Below, in pieces: positions 1 through 7,641 of a stretch of 59,097 bases of DNA. Position numbers and translations under genes: made by a program. Position 1 is the first letter of the stretch; each line of letters begins with the position of its first letter. The stretch lies in assembly GCA_016194285.1 (NCBI GenBank), contig JACQBZ010000014.1:1-59097 (forward strand), written 5' to 3'. Below the pieces are notes generated by a model, which worked only from the letters and a program-made list of their open reading frames with translations, had not been told where the DNA came from and made no database searches. The DNA is from Nitrospirota bacterium (GTDB taxonomy: Bacteria > Nitrospirota > Nitrospiria > JACQBZ01).

Positions 1-381
1 CAAGGGCACCCGATCGCCTTCAGTGTGCTTCCTAAAACCCAAGTGGGAGACATCGATTGGGTGGCCGCCCTCAAAGAAGGCATCCTGAATCCCAAAGGAT
101 CGCTCAACCCGAACGGTCCGCCGGAGAGTCCGATTTTAAATCTGGACATCGTGTTCAACATCAGCGAGGCCTACCCCGTCCCCAACGTCGTCTTTCCGCA
201 TACCCCTCACACGATGTGGCTCAACTGTAATAACTGCCATCCCTCCATCTTTATCATGAAGCAAGGAGCCAACCCCGTCAGCATGGACCGGATTATCAAG
301 GGGGAGTACTGCGGCCGGTGTCATGGCGTGGTGGCCTTTCCGTTCGCCGATTGTTTGCGATGCCATTCACGACCGAAGTGA
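1..381 (+). CDS. c7-type triheme cytochrome c, 5' end outside window
   Basis: The reading frame is open from the first base, so the N terminus is missing and the GTG at 25 is probably internal. The visible 126 residues carry three CxxCH haem-attachment motifs (CNNCH, CGRCH, CLRCH) in the last 60 residues, preceded by a histidine-containing stretch (PHTPHTMW) that could supply axial ligands. This is the pattern of c7-type triheme cytochrome domains, periplasmic electron carriers known from metal-reducing bacteria and Nitrospirota. It converges on the TonB-like gene that ends at 418. Its redox partner cannot be told from the window. Confidence 0.85.
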   Translation, partial: QGHPIAFSVLPKTQVGDIDWVAALKEGILNPKGSLNPNGPPESPILNLDIVFNISEAYPVPNVVFPHTPHTMWLNCNNCHPSIFIMKQGANPVSMDRIIKGEYCGRCHGVVAFPFADCLRCHSRPK

Positions 382-417
382 AAAATCGATCGGCCGAGAC
401 TCGAACGAAGGGCTGAA

Positions 418-1473
418 TTAACCGGAAACAGAAAACGTGATCGGATAGGTAACCGTGACGTCCCCTGCGGGAACCGTCGGGAATTTCCATTGCAGAACTC
501 TTTTGACCAGCGCCTCTTCGAACAGGGGGTTCTTCACCGAACTGGACGCCACATGGCAGCCGATCACTTCACCGCTGGCGGCGATGATGAACTCAACGGT
601 CACCGTGCCCCGGAGCGTCGGATTTTCGCGAAGTGCCTTATTGTAAAGGAAGCTGATTCCGCCTTTGTAAGTATCCACCACCTGTGCGATCGACTCGTAG
701 TCTCTGGGACTTTTCCCCTCTTCAAATCCCTTGATCTGAAACGGACTATCCACCTTTGTGGTCTTACGTTCCGCAAGGGATGATTGTCCCAGATCCGGCT
801 GAATGTTCCCGATCATTTGATTGATCCCGCCGCTTCCGCCCAAAGCGGAATTCCCTCCGGTTCCACCCGACTCCTTGATCGATTTTTCCAGCTTGGCCAC
901 GATATCATCGATCCCTTGGCTTGCGGTGGGCAAGGGTTGAGGGGCCCCACCGGATGCCGTCTTGGGCGCCTGCTCGAGTCCCTTGATCTCGGAAAAAACT
1001 TTTTTCAGTTTCTGATCCGGAACGTTCCCCGCCTTGGCATCGGATTGCTTTAAAAGCTTAAGAAGGCCGCTGTTCATCGCCACCTCCATATTTTTTTTAC
1101 GCTGAGCCTCTTGCTGAGCCCGTATCTCTTCGGGGGTGGGCCCTTCCTGTTTGGCCACCTCTTCGGCCGGCGGCTTGGGCTGTTCGGACTTGGGCTCCGC
1201 TTTTTTCTCTTCCTTTTTTTTCTCTTCCTTGGGTTTCTCCTCGACTTTCGGCTCCTCTTTTTTGGCCTTCGGAACGGGAGGCGGCACGGGTTTTGAGGCC
1301 TCAATGATCAGTTTGGCAATTCGAGGATCGATGCGGGTATAGTCCGATCGCGATGACGTTTTGACGGTGAGGAGATTGACCGCCAGGGCGGCCACACCGT
1401 AGGAAAGAACACACACCCAGGCAATGCGTTTAAAGTTTTGGTCGCTGTCCTGGCCCCCAAAAATCGAAATCAT
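418..1473 (-). CDS. TonB/AgmX-family periplasm-spanning protein
   Basis: 351 residues, last gene of the nine-gene operon. One N-terminal membrane anchor (about residues 17-37) is followed by a long Pro/Lys/Glu-rich stretch (about 60-115), as in TonB and TolA, which lets the protein span the periplasm. The C-terminal 95 residues (LRGTVTVEFIIAASGEV, then VLQWKFP) match the TonB/AgmX-PglI C-terminal fold that pairs with ExbB/ExbD motors. The ATG overlaps the stop of the upstream exbD-like gene (ATGA), so translation is coupled. It probably passes motor energy to an outer-membrane or TPR-protein partner encoded upstream. It is related to Myxococcus GltG/AgmX-type proteins rather than to a classical siderophore TonB; that assignment is inference. 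Confidence 0.85.
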   Translation of the reverse strand: MISIFGGQDSDQNFKRIAWVCVLSYGVAALAVNLLTVKTSSRSDYTRIDPRIAKLIIEASKPVPPPVPKAKKEEPKVEEKPKEEKKKEEKKAEPKSEQPKPPAEEVAKQEGPTPEEIRAQQEAQRKKNMEVAMNSGLLKLLKQSDAKAGNVPDQKLKKVFSEIKGLEQAPKTASGGAPQPLPTASQGIDDIVAKLEKSIKESGGTGGNSALGGSGGINQMIGNIQPDLGQSSLAERKTTKVDSPFQIKGFEEGKSPRDYESIAQVVDTYKGGISFLYNKALRENPTLRGTVTVEFIIAASGEVIGCHVASSSVKNPLFEEALVKRVLQWKFPTVPAGDVTVTYPITFSVSG

Positions 1474-1991
1474 CCGGTGGACTCTTTCTGAATCACGGCG
1501 AGGTCAATCTGCCCGAACTCCGCCTGACTGCAGGTATACATTACCTTCTCCAGCAATCGAAACGGGATATTTTTATCTCCCAATATGGTGACGCGACCTT
1601 CAAACGGTTTGCCGGCGCTGATGTTCGCAAAATATTTTCCCCTCTCGGCCGCATAGTCCATCTCCTTTTTAAGGGCTGGAATTAGGAGATCGTTCTCCTT
1701 CAAGACCTGACCGATCTCGGCCACCTTCATCCCGTCCAGGAGAATATCCGATCGGGTGATCATGACGGTCAGGGTCGTCTGCGGCGTGAGTTGGGCCAGG
1801 GATTCCGGCAGTTTCATCCGTTCGGCGGCCGGAATGGCCGAGGCCTCTCCTGAAAAGTTATAGAGAAGAAAAAGCACCAGGTTCGTGAAAAGATCCACAA
1901 GGGATGTGAGGGTTAAGACCGTGGAGACCGTCGCGACTCCTTTCCGGCGTTCGGAGAATCGAGACCGGGCTCGCATGTGGCTTTTTCTCAT
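1470..1991 (-). CDS. exbD: ExbD/TolR-family motor subunit 2 (keeps the membrane Asp)
   Basis: 173 residues with a short basic cytoplasmic tail, one membrane helix (about 24-45) and a periplasmic ExbD/TolR domain. In the helix, TSLVDLF aligns with the TPFIDV motif of ExbD, so the proton-carrying Asp is present (D33). Start ATG overlaps the preceding stop by ATGA and the stop overlaps the TonB-like start in the same way. ExbD-type subunits work with ExbB/TolQ to convert proton-motive force into movement of a TonB-like rod. It is the second of two ExbD paralogues in the operon. A second Met at residue 6 is an alternative start. Confidence 0.87.
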   Translation of the reverse strand: MRKSHMRARSRFSERRKGVATVSTVLTLTSLVDLFTNLVLFLLYNFSGEASAIPAAERMKLPESLAQLTPQTTLTVMITRSDILLDGMKVAEIGQVLKENDLLIPALKKEMDYAAERGKYFANISAGKPFEGRVTILGDKNIPFRLLEKVMYTCSQAEFGQIDLAVIQKESTG

Positions 1992-2488
1992 TGGATTTCC
2001 CCCAGTGAGATATTTGGAAATAACGAATAACTGGTTTTTTGGCCTTCCGAGAACACAAACGCGACCCTCGTTGCGTCCATCACCTGAACCAGTTCGTCAT
2101 ACGCAATATCCGGTTTGCTAAGGACGATCGCGTTGTCCACCGTCGGAAACCTGGCTTTTATCTGCTGAAGCACGTTCGAAAGGGTCGGCAGGTCATGTCC
2201 CTTTGAAGTCGGCTGGACGAAGCTGATGATTTTATTCCCGTTGGCCACCACCAGCCCTTTTTCCGTGATCGAAATCGTCAGAACCAGCTGCTCTTCAGGC
2301 GAGGGCAGTTTACTCATCAACTCCGCCGACGCCGGAGGCGGCAGATAGATTTCCAGAACCGCCAAGCGGGTGAAAACCGCCGTGATGAGGAGAAACGGGG
2401 CTAAAACCACCAACAGATTCATGTACGGAGTCAGATCGATCTCGGTGGATTCCATCCGCTTAACTCGTCTTCTGGACTGCGGCACCAT
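1988..2488 (-). CDS. exbD: ExbD/TolR-family motor subunit 1 (Asp replaced by Asn)
   Basis: 166 residues, one membrane helix (about 24-44) and a periplasmic ExbD domain with an LPPPASAELM linker. The motif IDLTPYMNLL aligns with INVTPFIDVM of E. coli ExbD, so the essential membrane Asp (D25 in E. coli) is Asn24 here. The paralogue encoded next keeps Asp, so this copy may be a structural, non-proton-carrying subunit of a mixed pair (inference). AAGGAG lies about ten bases before the ATG at 2488; the gene overlaps the exbB-like gene by 29 bases. Confidence 0.86.
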   Translation of the reverse strand: MVPQSRRRVKRMESTEIDLTPYMNLLVVLAPFLLITAVFTRLAVLEIYLPPPASAELMSKLPSPEEQLVLTISITEKGLVVANGNKIISFVQPTSKGHDLPTLSNVLQQIKARFPTVDNAIVLSKPDIAYDELVQVMDATRVAFVFSEGQKTSYSLFPNISLGEIQ

Positions 2489-3152
2489 GTCCTTGACTCC
2501 TTTCCAGGGTCGCCCCCGTTGGCTGGCGATTCGCGAAAAAGTTGATCAGCTTCGTCGAATATTGATCCAGAGAATCGACAATCTTCGTGGTTCTGGATTG
2601 CAGAAATGCATAAAACAGAATCAAAGGAACGGCCACCATCAAGCCGAAGGCCGTCATATTCAGGGCGACCGAGATCCCGCGGGCCAAGAGCACCGCCTTT
2701 TGGGATGGATCGGCGGCGGAGACGGCCGAAAAGGCTTCGATCACGCCGATGATCGTTCCCAACAGTCCCAACAAGGTGGCCACATTGGCCAGAATCGGAA
2801 GGTAGGGCGTCCGCCGTTCCAGCGGCGGAAGGACCTCCAGCATCGCCTCCTCCATCGATCGCTGGATGGGTTCCCGCGCGCCCGCGGGCTTGGCAGCTCT
2901 CAAGCCCGCCGAAAGCACATGATAGATCGGGCGTGAGTTGGAGTGGCAGAGCTTGATGGCATCATCAATCCGTTGATCCGTCAGGGCGGACCGCACCCTT
3001 TGCCAAAGGGAGTCCGCGTTCGCCGAAGCCCGGCTGATGTAGAGCGTCCGTTCGATCACAATGGCCGTTCCCAGCGCGGCGACGAAGAGAACGGGGTACA
3101 TAAAAAAACCACCCTCGATAAAAAAATTCCCGATCACATTCAAAAATTCCAT
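2460..3152 (-). CDS. exbB: MotA/TolQ/ExbB-family proton channel
   Basis: 230 residues from the ATG at 3152, chosen because AGGAGA sits about nine bases upstream; a longer in-frame extension to 3257 has no such site and reads as basic junk. Three membrane helices are visible: near the N terminus (GFFMYPVLFVAALG), then LPILANVATLLGLLGTIIG, then ALNMTAFGLMVAVPLILF. The last two hold the Thr residues typical of the TolQ/ExbB channel. The protein would form the inner-membrane stator with the two downstream ExbD proteins. Gene order exbB-exbD-exbD-tonB with upstream TPR lipoproteins matches Agl-Glt-like loci. Confidence 0.9.
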   Translation of the reverse strand: MEFLNVIGNFFIEGGFFMYPVLFVAALGTAIVIERTLYISRASANADSLWQRVRSALTDQRIDDAIKLCHSNSRPIYHVLSAGLRAAKPAGAREPIQRSMEEAMLEVLPPLERRTPYLPILANVATLLGLLGTIIGVIEAFSAVSAADPSQKAVLLARGISVALNMTAFGLMVAVPLILFYAFLQSRTTKIVDSLDQYSTKLINFFANRQPTGATLERSQGHGAAVQKTS

Positions 3153-3168
3153 TGGGTCTCCTTTCTGT

Positions 3169-3555
3169 TTATGGAACCTGGCGCGCCCTCTCCGAACGTA
3201 TTTCTTGAGTGTACGTGTCTTTATCAAGCGGGGTGTAAATCTCATCAAGAAAAACACCCCGACTGTCCCCCTCTTCCAATAATGACGGATCGGGATCTTT
3301 CCAGGGCAGCGAATAGCTCAGCCGCGGGCGTTCAACCGTACCGACGACCTCGGTTTCCAAGAGCTTGAGCGATCCCAGGACGTCTTTTAATTTCCCCGTG
3401 ATCTCGGTTTCTTTTAATTGAAACAAATCCCGGTTTTTTTGCAGCATCTTTCCGGATTCTTGGGCATACGTCCGTCCGCTGCCGGTGAACCACACCATCA
3501 AAACAATGCCGATCATCATTATCTTTATCTTTATGCTATGGCTGCCCAACGGCAT
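3169..3555 (-). CDS. small secreted protein of the envelope-machine operon, unknown function
   Basis: 128 residues from the ATG at 3555, which overlaps the end of the TPR lipoprotein gene by 20 bases; AGGACGGG precedes it. An N-terminal hydrophobic segment (IMMIGIVLMVWF) ending TYA-QES reads as a signal peptide. The mature part is charged, begins with a helical stretch (SGKMLQKNRDLFQLKETEITGK is the start of the region) and contains GTVERPRLSYSLPW. I do not recognise the family. Its tight coupling between the TPR lipoproteins and ExbB suggests a periplasmic accessory of the same machine. An alternative start is one of the paired Met codons 13 residues in. Confidence 0.7.
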   Translation of the reverse strand: MPLGSHSIKIKIMMIGIVLMVWFTGSGRTYAQESGKMLQKNRDLFQLKETEITGKLKDVLGSLKLLETEVVGTVERPRLSYSLPWKDPDPSLLEEGDSRGVFLDEIYTPLDKDTYTQEIRSERARQVP

Positions 3556-4240
3556 TTCCCGTCCTGTGCGTTGTTCTCTGTTCCAGATCCGCGATCCAGA
3601 CATCCACGGTTTGATTCTGGCCCGCCAGTCGCTCGTACTCCCGATAGCACCGCACCGCATCCGAAGGCTGGTTGAGATAGAGGTCGTACAGCACGCCCAG
3701 ATTGTAATAGGCGGCCGCAAAGTTAGGATTCAGTTTTATGGATTTTTGATACGCCTCCTCCGCCTTTCGAAAATCTCCGTGTTCACGATGCGCAATGGCC
3801 AGATTGTTGTACACCTCGGCGGACACGGCTTGCCCCGAAACCGTGGACGTCAACGACTCGGACAAAGCGATCGCCTTCATGTATTCCGCAATCGATTTGT
3901 CCAGCATGCCCCGTCGACGATAAAGAACACCGAGCGCGTTATGAATCTCAATCCGATCCGGATTGGATTGGGCCAATGACTCAAAAATCCCTTGGGCGTT
4001 TTCAAGCTGTCCTCGCTCCAGATAGGAGAGGCCCTGCCCATAACTGGAATGAAGCCCCCCGTTGACCAGCGCGCCGGTCTTTGCACTGGGTCCTTCTTTC
4101 TCCGTGGGGCTCCGCACGGCCGAATCCCTCGGCGCATTCACCGAAGCGCAACCGATCGCCCCCAAAACGACCATCCCTCCTACCGTCGCCCTGAGAACCG
4201 CAAGGGCCGAGAGTATTCGCCATGGACCAATGCCCTTCAT
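3536..4240 (-). CDS. TPR-repeat lipoprotein, small
   Basis: 234 residues. A hydrophobic N terminus ends in the lipobox LGAIGC (Cys about residue 31), so the mature protein should be lipidated and membrane-anchored on the periplasmic side. Residues about 65-220 hold four to five tetratricopeptide repeats (GQGLSYLERGQLENA, ALGVLYRRRGMLDKS, NNLAIAHREHGDFRKA, YYNLGVLYDLYLN). The ATG overlaps the stop of the giant TPR gene (ATGA). By context it is the counterpart of the GltE/AglT-type TPR lipoprotein of Agl-Glt systems, a scaffold in the periplasm; this is inference from gene order and architecture. Confidence 0.85.
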   Translation of the reverse strand: MKGIGPWRILSALAVLRATVGGMVVLGAIGCASVNAPRDSAVRSPTEKEGPSAKTGALVNGGLHSSYGQGLSYLERGQLENAQGIFESLAQSNPDRIEIHNALGVLYRRRGMLDKSIAEYMKAIALSESLTSTVSGQAVSAEVYNNLAIAHREHGDFRKAEEAYQKSIKLNPNFAAAYYNLGVLYDLYLNQPSDAVRCYREYERLAGQNQTVDVWIADLEQRTTHRTGNAVGQP

Positions 4241-7200
4241 GGGTTTAAGGCCGGTTCCCGATGGATGATTTCATCCAGTTCCGCCTTATGGTAACGAGCC
4301 GGCATCAGCCGCGCCAGATCATCGTAGCTTTGCTTGATCCAAGAATCGTACAAACCCAACTGTTGCGCCCGATGGACATTGCTCTCATACGCCGCGATGG
4401 CCTTTTCTTCGAACGGGTAGGCCTGCTCTTCAAGAAGAAAATTGTATTGCTCCAGTTGTTGTGGCGTTAAATTCTGCGGGCGCTCGGATTCCAAGAGGGC
4501 GGTTCGAAATTTTTCGAACACCTGCCCGATTTTCTGAGTGGCGGCAGTGGTAACCTCGGCGACCTGAAAGTCGGCGGCCATCGCATATTCTTCCAGAACA
4601 TCTTTCAGCAATTTTTTCTTTCGGGCCAAATTTTGTTCAAGAGGCGAAACGAGTCTTACGTTGTCAAACTGGGCCGCGAGATCATCCGCTTTCAATAAAT
4701 GCGCCTGGGCGACATAATAAGCCACCGGCGAAGCGGTCACCTCACCCTGTCCGTACCGGTCGATAATGGTCTGGAGAATAGGGAGGGCTTCCTGTCGGCG
4801 GCCTTCCTGGAGTTTCGCCCAGGCCAATTTATAGGTCGTTTCGACAACTTGGTGATACTCACCCGAATATTGAGCCAGATAGATACCGTAAACCTCATCG
4901 GCCTTTGCCCAATCCCCAAGCTGCTCGTAGAGCCGACCGGCTGACAATAGCATTTCGCCTGTGGTTTTACGATCCAGGGTTAATTTTACCACAGACGCAT
5001 ACTCCCGGGCTGCATCTTGCAGGCGGCCGTTTTGCTCATGGATCCTGGCCACTTGAATCGTCGCATGAGGACTGTACGCGGACGACGGATACTCCCGCAT
5101 CAAGATCGTGAATGCCTGGACCGCCCCCTCCGGATCCTTGCGAGAGAGGGCAATGTTTCCGGCATCAAACAAGGCAATCGGCGCCACTTCACTGCCCGCC
5201 ATTTCAGTCTGAACTCTCATGAAACCGGCCTGCGCCTCCTTCAGTTTTCCGTCCGCCCTGAGACCCTCCGCTTGTTTGTATAAGGCGGAGGCCCATAGTC
5301 GCTTCAGTTCATCCCGCTCCTGATTCTTGGCCGAGGCCTCCTCCTGTGCTAATTTGCGGTAAGTGACCGCCGCCTGCTCGTAGGCCTTTTCCTCAAAATA
5401 GCGGTCCGCCAACAGCCGTTCGGAGCGATAGGCCAGGTCTTCTTGTGACGAAACCTGAATTGATTTAATCTTCTCTGACAAGGACTGGGCATCCTGAACT
5501 TTTCCGGTCTCCAAGAGATTTCGCTCCGTCTGCAGCAACACCTCTGGAACCTTTTGACTCAACGCGTGGCTTGGATAGTGCTGCATCAGGATCTGAAACA
5601 GCTGCAGCGCCTCGTCTGATTGATTTCGGAGCAGGGCCACGCTGGCCGCATCGTACAGGGCGACCGGCGCCACGTCGCTCCCCGGCACTTCGGCCTGAAC
5701 CCGCATGAATTCCGTCTGCGCTTCTCGCAACTTTCCAGCATTCTTAAAAACTTCTCCCTGCTTATACAGCGATGAAGCCCATAGCTGTCTCACCTCCTTA
5801 TCATCTCCCGCCTCTCCTCCGCTTCGCGCCAAGTGCTGAAAGACCGCCGCCGCCTGTTCATACGCCCCGGTTTCAAAATACGTTCGGGCCATCAGTCGTT
5901 GGGCCCTTAATGCGGTTTTATCTGTCGGGAGCGAGGTCTTCACAATCGATTCAGCCATGGAACGGGCCGCCGGGAGGTTCCCCGCGCGGTAATAGGTCTC
6001 GGCCCCTTTCCAAAGAATAACCCCGGCCCGGGGATCGTTGGGAAAGCTCTCTCCAAACCGCTTGCAATCTTGGGCCAACCGGATCGCCAACGGGCTCGTC
6101 GGGGAGGATGGACCGTCCCGACTCATGATCTTGTCCAGCGTCGTGATGGCGGCATAGCCCGATTCGGCGCTGTCGTGATGAAGGAAATAATCGTAAGCGG
6201 TATGCTCATATTCATCCGCGGCCTCGTTGTAACGCTGCAGCTCGAAGAGGCCCTCCGCCAACAGAAAGTTCATCCGGGGCGCGTCCGGCTCCTTCGGAAA
6301 CGCCTTCAGGTAGCGCCGGTACCACATCAGGGCCCTTTCATAATCCGCGGGCCGTTTTGTTTGCTGCGCTTCCGAGTGATAGAACAGGGCCATTTGGCTG
6401 GTGAGTTGCCGGTAAAACGGCCGAATTTTTTCCCGAGAATCAACCAAGGCCTTTTGGTACCAGACGCTTTCTTCGCCAAAACGATCCACGAAATTTATCC
6501 GCGCGCGGTTGGCCAGATCCACCAATTTTAACTGCTGATAGGCCTCAACGATCTGCATTTGCACGGCCGGGGCGTCGGGGTGGAGCGGATAGGTTTTGAT
6601 AAATGCTTCGTAGGCTCCGACCGCGTCCTGCACCCGCTTCTGGGCCAGGTACAGATCGCCCAATTTCCGGTAGATGAGCGCTTCATAGTCCCGGTGTCCC
6701 GTCTTCTCAAAATAATCTTGAATCTTTGTCGGCGGCCCCAGATATGAAAAAGCAAAGGCCATGCCGCGGATAAACTCCAGGACTTCATCCCACTCGGCGG
6801 CCGACATCCCCTTTGGATCAAGCTGCAGTTGGCCGTTGGGCTTCATGCCACGCTTCCGATCCACCAGCCGGACAAACATCGCCACCGCACTCTCATATTC
6901 TTGTAGCGAAAAAAAAGTCCAGCCCAGCTTGTACATCGCCTGCTCCGCCAGACCGGGATCCTTCGCGCTGACCGCCTGTTCATAAGCGGCCCGGGCTTGT
7001 CGGTATTGGTTCGAGTCGTAATACGCTTCGGCCAGCCGGAAGATCGCCTCCTGTCGCAACGGGCTGGAAGGGTAATGCTCCACCAGTCGTTGCAACGAAG
7101 CCATCGCCTGTTCCGTCCGTCCTTCGTCGTCATAAACATGAGCCAACTGATAGAACACCCGGTCGTTCTCGGGGCGATCGGGATACTGGGATAGCAGTTT

Positions 7201-7641
7201 TTCGTAGGTCTTGCGGGAACGCGTGTGATCGATTTTGGGGAGGGCCGGACGCCCACTGATTCGTCCTTGTTGCGCTTGCCGGAGGAGTTGGTTGTATCGT
7301 TGAAGCTGACGCCGATAGGCTAAATCTTCCAGCTTCAGGTACAGATCCGCCAAACGATGCATTGTTTTGGCCCGGAGTTCGCTCCTTTGTCCGAAATCGT
7401 TGAAAAGGCTATTCTCGTATTGGTCCAGAGATTTTAACGTATAGTCTTTGGAGGTGGGAGCCGTCTGGTCTTCCATCACTTCCGTCACAACCGTTTTGAT
7501 CTTCTGCGGGGCCAAGTCGTCCGGTTTGCGGTAAGCGGAACACCCGCCCAATTCGATGCATGACACCGTAACAGCGAGCACCATCCACACCAGGACGGCG
7601 GGATCCCGATTCCATCGATTTTTTCTAGGGCACCGTCTCAT
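4237..7641 (-). CDS. giant TPR-repeat lipoprotein (1134 residues)
   Basis: Lipobox LGGC-S near residue 34 after a hydrophobic stretch, then TPR-like repeats along most of the length (for example RLAEAYYDSNQYRQARAAYE, KLGDLYLAQKRVQDAVGAYE). Residues about 582-742 and 743-880 form a clear internal duplication: both contain LWAS-LYKQ-E, GKL-EAQ, FMRVQ-E, GS-VAP-AL-DA and ILM-YPS in the same order. Such proteins scaffold multi-protein envelope assemblies. In position and size it recalls AgmK/GltI-type TPR proteins of the Myxococcus gliding machinery, though shorter. The ATG at 7641 overlaps the upstream TPR gene by 17 bases. Confidence 0.88.
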   Translation of the reverse strand: MRRCPRKNRWNRDPAVLVWMVLAVTVSCIELGGCSAYRKPDDLAPQKIKTVVTEVMEDQTAPTSKDYTLKSLDQYENSLFNDFGQRSELRAKTMHRLADLYLKLEDLAYRRQLQRYNQLLRQAQQGRISGRPALPKIDHTRSRKTYEKLLSQYPDRPENDRVFYQLAHVYDDEGRTEQAMASLQRLVEHYPSSPLRQEAIFRLAEAYYDSNQYRQARAAYEQAVSAKDPGLAEQAMYKLGWTFFSLQEYESAVAMFVRLVDRKRGMKPNGQLQLDPKGMSAAEWDEVLEFIRGMAFAFSYLGPPTKIQDYFEKTGHRDYEALIYRKLGDLYLAQKRVQDAVGAYEAFIKTYPLHPDAPAVQMQIVEAYQQLKLVDLANRARINFVDRFGEESVWYQKALVDSREKIRPFYRQLTSQMALFYHSEAQQTKRPADYERALMWYRRYLKAFPKEPDAPRMNFLLAEGLFELQRYNEAADEYEHTAYDYFLHHDSAESGYAAITTLDKIMSRDGPSSPTSPLAIRLAQDCKRFGESFPNDPRAGVILWKGAETYYRAGNLPAARSMAESIVKTSLPTDKTALRAQRLMARTYFETGAYEQAAAVFQHLARSGGEAGDDKEVRQLWASSLYKQGEVFKNAGKLREAQTEFMRVQAEVPGSDVAPVALYDAASVALLRNQSDEALQLFQILMQHYPSHALSQKVPEVLLQTERNLLETGKVQDAQSLSEKIKSIQVSSQEDLAYRSERLLADRYFEEKAYEQAAVTYRKLAQEEASAKNQERDELKRLWASALYKQAEGLRADGKLKEAQAGFMRVQTEMAGSEVAPIALFDAGNIALSRKDPEGAVQAFTILMREYPSSAYSPHATIQVARIHEQNGRLQDAAREYASVVKLTLDRKTTGEMLLSAGRLYEQLGDWAKADEVYGIYLAQYSGEYHQVVETTYKLAWAKLQEGRRQEALPILQTIIDRYGQGEVTASPVAYYVAQAHLLKADDLAAQFDNVRLVSPLEQNLARKKKLLKDVLEEYAMAADFQVAEVTTAATQKIGQVFEKFRTALLESERPQNLTPQQLEQYNFLLEEQAYPFEEKAIAAYESNVHRAQQLGLYDSWIKQSYDDLARLMPARYHKAELDEIIHREPALNP

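Noticed and set aside
1074-1342. Lys/Glu-rich or Phe/Leu-rich frames and simple repeat in the TonB-like gene
   Set aside because: They are frames of the charged Pro/Lys/Glu linker; a separate tandem repeat or gene is not supported.
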